Shown: positions 27,907-32,718 of the stretch, one piece after another
Position numbering within the stretch: the stretch's first letter is position 1
How the letters are laid out: each line of letters begins with the position of its first letter
Assembly: GCA_947632345.1 (NCBI GenBank)
Contig: CANROW010000015.1
Location: 1-32,718, forward strand
Direction: 5' to 3'
From: an uncultured Bacilli bacterium
GTDB taxonomy: Bacteria > Bacillota_I > Bacilli_A > RF39 > UBA660
Length of the DNA stretch: 32,718 bases
The notes under the pieces: generated by a model
Seen by the model: only the letters and a program-made list of their open reading frames with translations
Database searches by the model: none
What the model was told of the DNA's origin: nothing
Program-made: the position numbers and the translations under genes

Positions 27907-28827
27907 GTGAAAACATGTACAATAATTTATAATCCACATAGTGGGAGAAGAGTTAAATCGAATTTTTTAGCGGCTTATGTCGACATATTGTTAGAAAATG
28001 GTTATGATCCTGAAATTGTTTTTTCTAAATATAAAGGACATATAAAAAAAATAATTAAAGATCTACCTAAACGAGATTTAGTCATAAGTATTGGTGGAGA
28101 TGGAACATTTAATGAAGTAGTTACTGGTAATTTAGCTAGAAATACACCATTATTACTAGCGCACATACCACTAGGAACTACTAATGATATAGGAGCTATG
28201 TTTGGTTATGGTAGTGATATAATTGATAATTTAAAAAGATTATTGAATGGTCACATTAAGAAAATTGATATTTGTACAGTTAATAAAAAACCTTTTGTCT
28301 ATGTCGCTGGTTTTGGTAAATTTATGACTTTGCCATATGAGACTAGTCGGAATGAAAAAAAGAATTTTGGGAAACTCGCTTATTTAAAAGAAGGAATTAA
28401 AGATTTCTTCAGATATACGCGATTACATGAATTGACTTATCGTGTCAATGGTGAAGAATATAAAGGATTGTTTTCATTCATATTGATTTCTAATGCTAAT
28501 CACATCGGTGGAATAAAACACTTTTATGATAATGTCTATTTAGATGATGGAAAATTTGAAGTGTTATTTTGTAACTTGACGAGAAGAACAGATATTATAA
28601 AAAGCTTGTTGTATTTAGCAGCAAGTGATATTACAAAAGTACCAGGATTTTACTTTTATAAGACAGATAAATTAGAAATAGATTTTGTTGAAGAAAAAAG
28701 TAAATGGTGTATTGATGGTGAAGAATTAGAAGAAAAAACGGATAAATATACGATTGAAATAACTAAAGAATTAAAGATAATGTTACCAGAAAAAAATATT
28801 GATAAATTATTTATAAAAAAGGACTAG
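27907..28827 (+). CDS. Diacylglycerol/lipid kinase family protein (DagK/YegS-like)
   Basis: TIIYNPHSGRRVKSNF, DLVISIGGDGTFNEVVTGNL, LLLAHIPLGTTNDIGAMF, KWCIDGEELE. ATG 27883 (overlapping the upstream TAA) is an alternative start. Confidence 0.9.
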   Translation: MKTCTIIYNPHSGRRVKSNFLAAYVDILLENGYDPEIVFSKYKGHIKKIIKDLPKRDLVISIGGDGTFNEVVTGNLARNTPLLLAHIPLGTTNDIGAMFGYGSDIIDNLKRLLNGHIKKIDICTVNKKPFVYVAGFGKFMTLPYETSRNEKKNFGKLAYLKEGIKDFFRYTRLHELTYRVNGEEYKGLFSFILISNANHIGGIKHFYDNVYLDDGKFEVLFCNLTRRTDIIKSLLYLAASDITKVPGFYFYKTDKLEIDFVEEKSKWCIDGEELEEKTDKYTIEITKELKIMLPEKNIDKLFIKKD

Positions 28828-28855
28828 AATAATCATAAAAATTATTCTTTTTTTT
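28826..28855 (+). terminator. Rho-independent terminator
   Basis: AGAATAAT (28826-28833) / ATTATTCT (28841-28848) followed by TTTTTTT; stop TAG overlaps the stem. Confidence 0.75.
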
Positions 28856-28917
28856 ATATTTCTTGAAAAAGGAAAAAGAAAAGACTATAATTATTTTAGA
28901 TACTAGGAGGGGATATT

Positions 28918-29634
28918 GTGAAGAAAAAGAATATATTTATTTTTTTCATTGCAGTAATTATGCTTTTGTTTGTTAAGTCAAATGTCTATGCAGATAATGA
29001 ATGCACAACAAAAGAAAGACAACCTTTAATAATAGAAGCTAACAACGTAATTGTTAATTATGAATTAGTTAAACCATCTAGTGATATGCCAGGATTAGAT
29101 GTTTATTCTTATGATTTTAATATTATTAATATGACAGAAAATCTATATGCGAAGGTCGGACAATTTGTTTATCAACAAAAAAAACCAGGAGAAGATGTTT
29201 TTGTTGAAGAGGCGGTTATTTATGGTGGACGTAATGTTGCAGTGGAAATTTATGGTAATGAAAACACAGCATGTCCAGATGTTTTATTGCGTACTATTTG
29301 GGTTAGGCCACCTATTTATAATATTTATAGTGATTATGAAGAGTGTAAAGGATACGATTATCTAGACGTTTGTAAGAGTAATACAAATACTTCATCGATT
29401 GATAGTAAAGAAGAATTTGTTGAGTTGTTAGAACAACAAAAGGAAGATTATGAAAAAGCACTTAAAAAGCCTCAAGATACTAAAGAGAAAAAAGAAAATC
29501 CGTTTTATTCTTATTTAAATAAACATCGAAGTGTAGTTATTATTGCTGTAATAACATTGATAACATTAATTGTTGTTGTATTTATAATTTTCAAGAAAAG
29601 AAAAAATAAAAGAATTAAGATTGATATAGGATAG
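28918..29634 (+). CDS. Secreted/surface protein with signal peptide and C-terminal TM anchor
   Basis: GTG start with SD AGGAGGGG; signal MKKKNIFIFFIAVIMLLFVKSNVYA-DNE; C-terminal SVVIIAVITLITLIVVVFIIFKKRKNKR (TM plus basic tail). Confidence 0.85.
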   Translation: MKKKNIFIFFIAVIMLLFVKSNVYADNECTTKERQPLIIEANNVIVNYELVKPSSDMPGLDVYSYDFNIINMTENLYAKVGQFVYQQKKPGEDVFVEEAVIYGGRNVAVEIYGNENTACPDVLLRTIWVRPPIYNIYSDYEECKGYDYLDVCKSNTNTSSIDSKEEFVELLEQQKEDYEKALKKPQDTKEKKENPFYSYLNKHRSVVIIAVITLITLIVVVFIIFKKRKNKRIKIDIG

Positions 29635-29644
29635 GTGATAAAAT

Positions 29645-32600
29645 ATGAATTTTCGAAAAATAATGGTGATTATACTTATTGTTGTGGTGAGTATTCCTTA
29701 TTTGGCGTTAGCTTCTGATATTTGTCCAGGAAGTGAATTAACTGATGATAGTAGTAACTCACAATTTAAAAATGATCCAAGTTCAGGCGGTGCTAGTTGT
29801 ACTCCTGGCAATCAAGTATGTCTTTGGAATTGGAATGATGATAAGAGCGGTAGTAAACGTGGAGTAAGAATACAAATATATAAGTATACAGGCGATGGTG
29901 ATCCGGCTAAAATGAACAGTGGCAATTTGCAATTGATTGGAAAGGGAGTAGACATTTGGACAACTAATAAATTAGGAAATGACAAGTATATGTTTTCAAG
30001 TCCTAGTACACCAAATCTATTTGTAAAAGCTAGTTGTCAAGATCCTAATGGATCTTCCCGCAATGGATCAAATAATTATGCAAAGTATTATGGTACTGGA
30101 AGCTATGATTTGAGAAGGGTATATGGTTTGACTTACAAAGATTATAAGTCAGGAAGTTATGGAAAGGTAATATACGATAGTGCATTGGAAACTGCCTTTG
30201 ATAATGGAAAAGTGCTTGACTATTTAGTACAATATAGCTCTTCAACTAATAAAAAATTGCAAGGTGGATGGCTTAAAGAAGCTGTTTTTGATAAATTAGC
30301 AGCTAATGATACGAAGAGTATTGATGAATTGAAGACGTTATTTCATTTGACTGATAGCGATATACAGGATATTAGAGATAATGTTGAATATTACTATATT
30401 ACGGCCGAAGTACTTTATACGTTTTATATTAGTGGTAATAATACCTCATACCATCAAAAACAAGGTAATCAATATTTTGGCACTATTTCCGAGGGAGCCT
30501 TTTTTGAAACCTTTCATTACCCATTAAATGTGTTGCAAAGTCAAGCTGCTGGAAAAGTAGTTGGAAATAGTTATCTAATAAAACCAAAAAATGAAAAAGT
30601 TTCAAAGTTTAGTACTAATTTTTGGTCCAGTGGAAAAAATGTTGAAAACTATGTTTGGCCAACTGTATGTAATGCTGCCTATGGGTATGCTGTTTTTCAT
30701 GTTTCCTTAATATGTGAAGATAATAGATGTGATGAACCAACTAATTGTACTGATTATGAAGAATGTGGAAAATATGTAGAAGGATCTGATGAACGGAAAG
30801 ACTGTGCTAGAAAGTTTTGTAAAAGTGATAAGAGCGTTTGTTATAAATCTTGTTACAAGAATTCCGGAGATGACGACGACGATGATGATGATGATGATGA
30901 CAGAACAAAAAGTTGTACCGACACTGATCAATGTGGAATGTATGCTGACGGAAGTACAGAGAGAAGAGTATGTGCTGTTTCTTGGTGTGCTGATGGAGAC
31001 GATGCTTGCGTAAATAGTTGTTCAAAGATAACAAGTCCATCTTGTGATTCAATATACAAAGATTCAAGTGGTAATAGAGTATGTACAACCTATAAGACGT
31101 CATCTGGTGCTACTACTAGTTCTTCAATAGGTGCTACAACTCCTGTAACCTGTAAAGAAAGTATAGGCATAAGTGATGGATTTTATACTGATGATGCGGA
31201 ATTATCGACAAAAACATGTTATGATGGTGGAGTATCAAGTGATATATTGAAGTATAATTATTATAAGATTGATTGTACTGAGACACTTAAATTGACCGAG
31301 CTACCAACAGAAAGAAATGTATTGTTGTCAAACACGAATAAAACAGGAAGTTTATATGTTGGCTATTCAATGTATTCAAACAAAACATGTGAATTGTATT
31401 ATGCGACAAATGCTGGAACTTGGACAAAAGATATAAATGCATCACGATTAAAAAATGATAGAGAGATAATAAAAGATATCGCTGATGGAGCAAGTTCACC
31501 ATCAGGATTAACAGCTGAACAAAAAGATAGATTAAAAAAGAATGCATCGTCTTTATTAAAATTATTGGATAATGTAGAATCGTTATCGAAAAGTGGACCA
31601 GAGGGGTTAGAAAATGTAACAAAAGTAGACGATGGAATTAGTAATGTCACAATAAAGTATTTAGGAGACGATGTAACAAAAGTAGAAAAAACAACGTTGA
31701 CATTGGAACCAGTATCATGTGCTTCATCGACAAGTGATGCAATAGAAACCGCTTGTGATGGAAAGACCACTCCGAAGACTGAAGAATTATGTGATGATAT
31801 AAAAGTAAACATTACAAACAATAATACAAGTGGTAAATATAGTAAGTATGTTTATTATGCTTTGCCATCTGGATATATAGAGTCAATGACTTCGAAAACA
31901 GGAAGTGTGTATCGGGATGGTACTACAGATGGAAATGCTAGTGATTGTAGAAATGCCGTAACTGCGTCAAAAGGATTGTGTATTGAATGGGATAATCAAT
32001 GGGTTTTTGATCCATTAACTGGAAGTATAAGTATGGATGATTATAACAAAGTTACGGAAAGTGGCGGATTTGAATTAAGTATCTCAGGCTTTGGTTCATG
32101 CAAACAATTTAGCTATAAGATGAGTTGTGGATATAGATATCAGGATCAAGATGCATGTAAAGATGCGTGTAGTTCTATCGATAAAGATAAAGAGAAAGAA
32201 AAATATGAACAATGTTTGAACAATAACTGCGGATGCTTATCTTATTGTGGATCAAACAAGTTTTGTCAACAAATGTATTGTCCAACAGAATGTGAAGCAT
32301 GCGATAAAGATGATGATAAGATACCTGATTGTTCAACTTGCCAAGAAGACTGTGAAGTTGCTAGTGGTGATAAAAAAAGTGAAAAGTATTTAACATGCTT
32401 ATATGATGACTGTTGTAGTGCCAGTTGTACAACAGATAAATGTAGAAATACTTGTTGTGAGACAGCATGTGCTAAGAAAAAAGATGTACTTGGATGGGGA
32501 AAAGAAGAATATGAAGCATGTTTAAAAACGTGCCCTCCTCCGACCGGCATTCCGACAACTCCTCCAGGTGGCACTACGACAACCTCTCCAGGTGGAATCG

Positions 32601-32718
32601 ATTATATTTATCGTAGTGTTGACATAGGCGATCCATTTCCAGGAAGAGAACCAGGACAAAACTGGGCAGGAAAAGTTGGCTATATAACTAAAGAAAATGA
32701 TTCGACAAGTAAATATTA
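29645..32718 (+). CDS. Giant Cys-rich secreted/surface protein, partial (runs off window end)
   Basis: ATG 29645 after AGGTGAT SD. Read through by eye with no stop for 1024 codons to the window end. Signal peptide MNFRKIMVIILIVVVSIPYLALA-SDICPG, roughly 55 Cys, Asp11 run in frame. Missing from the ORF track, probably because it lacks a stop in the window. Confidence 0.9.
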   Translation, partial: MNFRKIMVIILIVVVSIPYLALASDICPGSELTDDSSNSQFKNDPSSGGASCTPGNQVCLWNWNDDKSGSKRGVRIQIYKYTGDGDPAKMNSGNLQLIGKGVDIWTTNKLGNDKYMFSSPSTPNLFVKASCQDPNGSSRNGSNNYAKYYGTGSYDLRRVYGLTYKDYKSGSYGKVIYDSALETAFDNGKVLDYLVQYSSSTNKKLQGGWLKEAVFDKLAANDTKSIDELKTLFHLTDSDIQDIRDNVEYYYITAEVLYTFYISGNNTSYHQKQGNQYFGTISEGAFFETFHYPLNVLQSQAAGKVVGNSYLIKPKNEKVSKFSTNFWSSGKNVENYVWPTVCNAAYGYAVFHVSLICEDNRCDEPTNCTDYEECGKYVEGSDERKDCARKFCKSDKSVCYKSCYKNSGDDDDDDDDDDDRTKSCTDTDQCGMYADGSTERRVCAVSWCADGDDACVNSCSKITSPSCDSIYKDSSGNRVCTTYKTSSGATTSSSIGATTPVTCKESIGISDGFYTDDAELSTKTCYDGGVSSDILKYNYYKIDCTETLKLTELPTERNVLLSNTNKTGSLYVGYSMYSNKTCELYYATNAGTWTKDINASRLKNDREIIKDIADGASSPSGLTAEQKDRLKKNASSLLKLLDNVESLSKSGPEGLENVTKVDDGISNVTIKYLGDDVTKVEKTTLTLEPVSCASSTSDAIETACDGKTTPKTEELCDDIKVNITNNNTSGKYSKYVYYALPSGYIESMTSKTGSVYRDGTTDGNASDCRNAVTASKGLCIEWDNQWVFDPLTGSISMDDYNKVTESGGFELSISGFGSCKQFSYKMSCGYRYQDQDACKDACSSIDKDKEKEKYEQCLNNNCGCLSYCGSNKFCQQMYCPTECEACDKDDDKIPDCSTCQEDCEVASGDKKSEKYLTCLYDDCCSASCTTDKCRNTCCETACAKKKDVLGWGKEEYEACLKTCPPPTGIPTTPPGGTTTTSPGGIDYIYRSVDIGDPFPGREPGQNWAGKVGYITKENDSTSKY
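30746..31021 (+). repeat. Two diverged six-Cys protein modules in tandem, separated by an Asp-rich linker
   Basis: 30746-30853 CTDYEECGKYVEGSDERKDCARKFCKSDKSVCYKSC and 30914-31021 CTDTDQCGMYADGSTERRVCAVSWCADGDDACVNSC share C-x5-C-x12-C-x4-C-x6-C-x3-C. Confidence 0.9.
30869..30901 (+). repeat. GAY trinucleotide run encoding Asp11
   Basis: GAT GAC GAC GAC (GAT)x6 GAC, in frame with the 29645 CDS. Confidence 0.95.
32156..32533 (+). repeat. Degenerate CxxxC ... CLxxxxC protein repeats near the visible end of the giant ORF
   Basis: CKDACSSIDKDKEKEKYEQCLNNNC, CQEDCEVASGDKKSEKYLTCLYDDC, CETACAKKKDVLGWGKEEYEACLKTC. Confidence 0.7.

Noticed and set aside
29161-29365. ORF 29147-29365 (+)
   Set aside because: Out of frame within the 28918-29634 signal-peptide protein.
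30045-32574. Antisense ORFs 30045-30245, 30707-30931, 30807-31103, 31287-31622, 31399-31821, 32266-32574 and the + ORF 30789-31013
   Set aside because: All lie out of frame or antisense within the continuous 29645 reading frame. Their compositions (poly-Met, poly-His/Ile/Val from the GAT run) are shadows of that frame.
1-32718. CRISPR array, transposase, integrase or prophage genes
   Set aside because: No regularly spaced direct repeats and no mobile-element or phage proteins seen in the ORFs.

Overview
This AT-rich window looks like a compact Bacillota/Mollicutes-type chromosome; the lineage is inferred from composition and gene style only. It is mostly housekeeping and lipid/redox genes: CsoR-CopA copper module, TrxB-TrxA, alanine racemase, DedA, TypA/BipA, TrmL, tRNA-Ala(UGC), an FAD-Rieske oxidoreductase, a polyprenyl synthetase and a DagK-like kinase. 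Accessory items include an AbiE-type (type IV) toxin-antitoxin pair whose promoter sits in a long inverted repeat, and an ASCH protein next to a HhH-GPD-like protein. The most striking object is absent from the supplied ORF track. An open reading frame starts at 29645 with a signal peptide and runs off the right edge (at least 1024 codons). It is very Cys-rich, with two identically spaced six-Cys modules flanking an Asp11 run, further CxxxC repeats, and a Pro/Thr/Gly linker. It is preceded by a small signal-peptide/TM protein, so the two may form a cell-surface system. Several intrinsic terminators have stop codons embedded in their stems.
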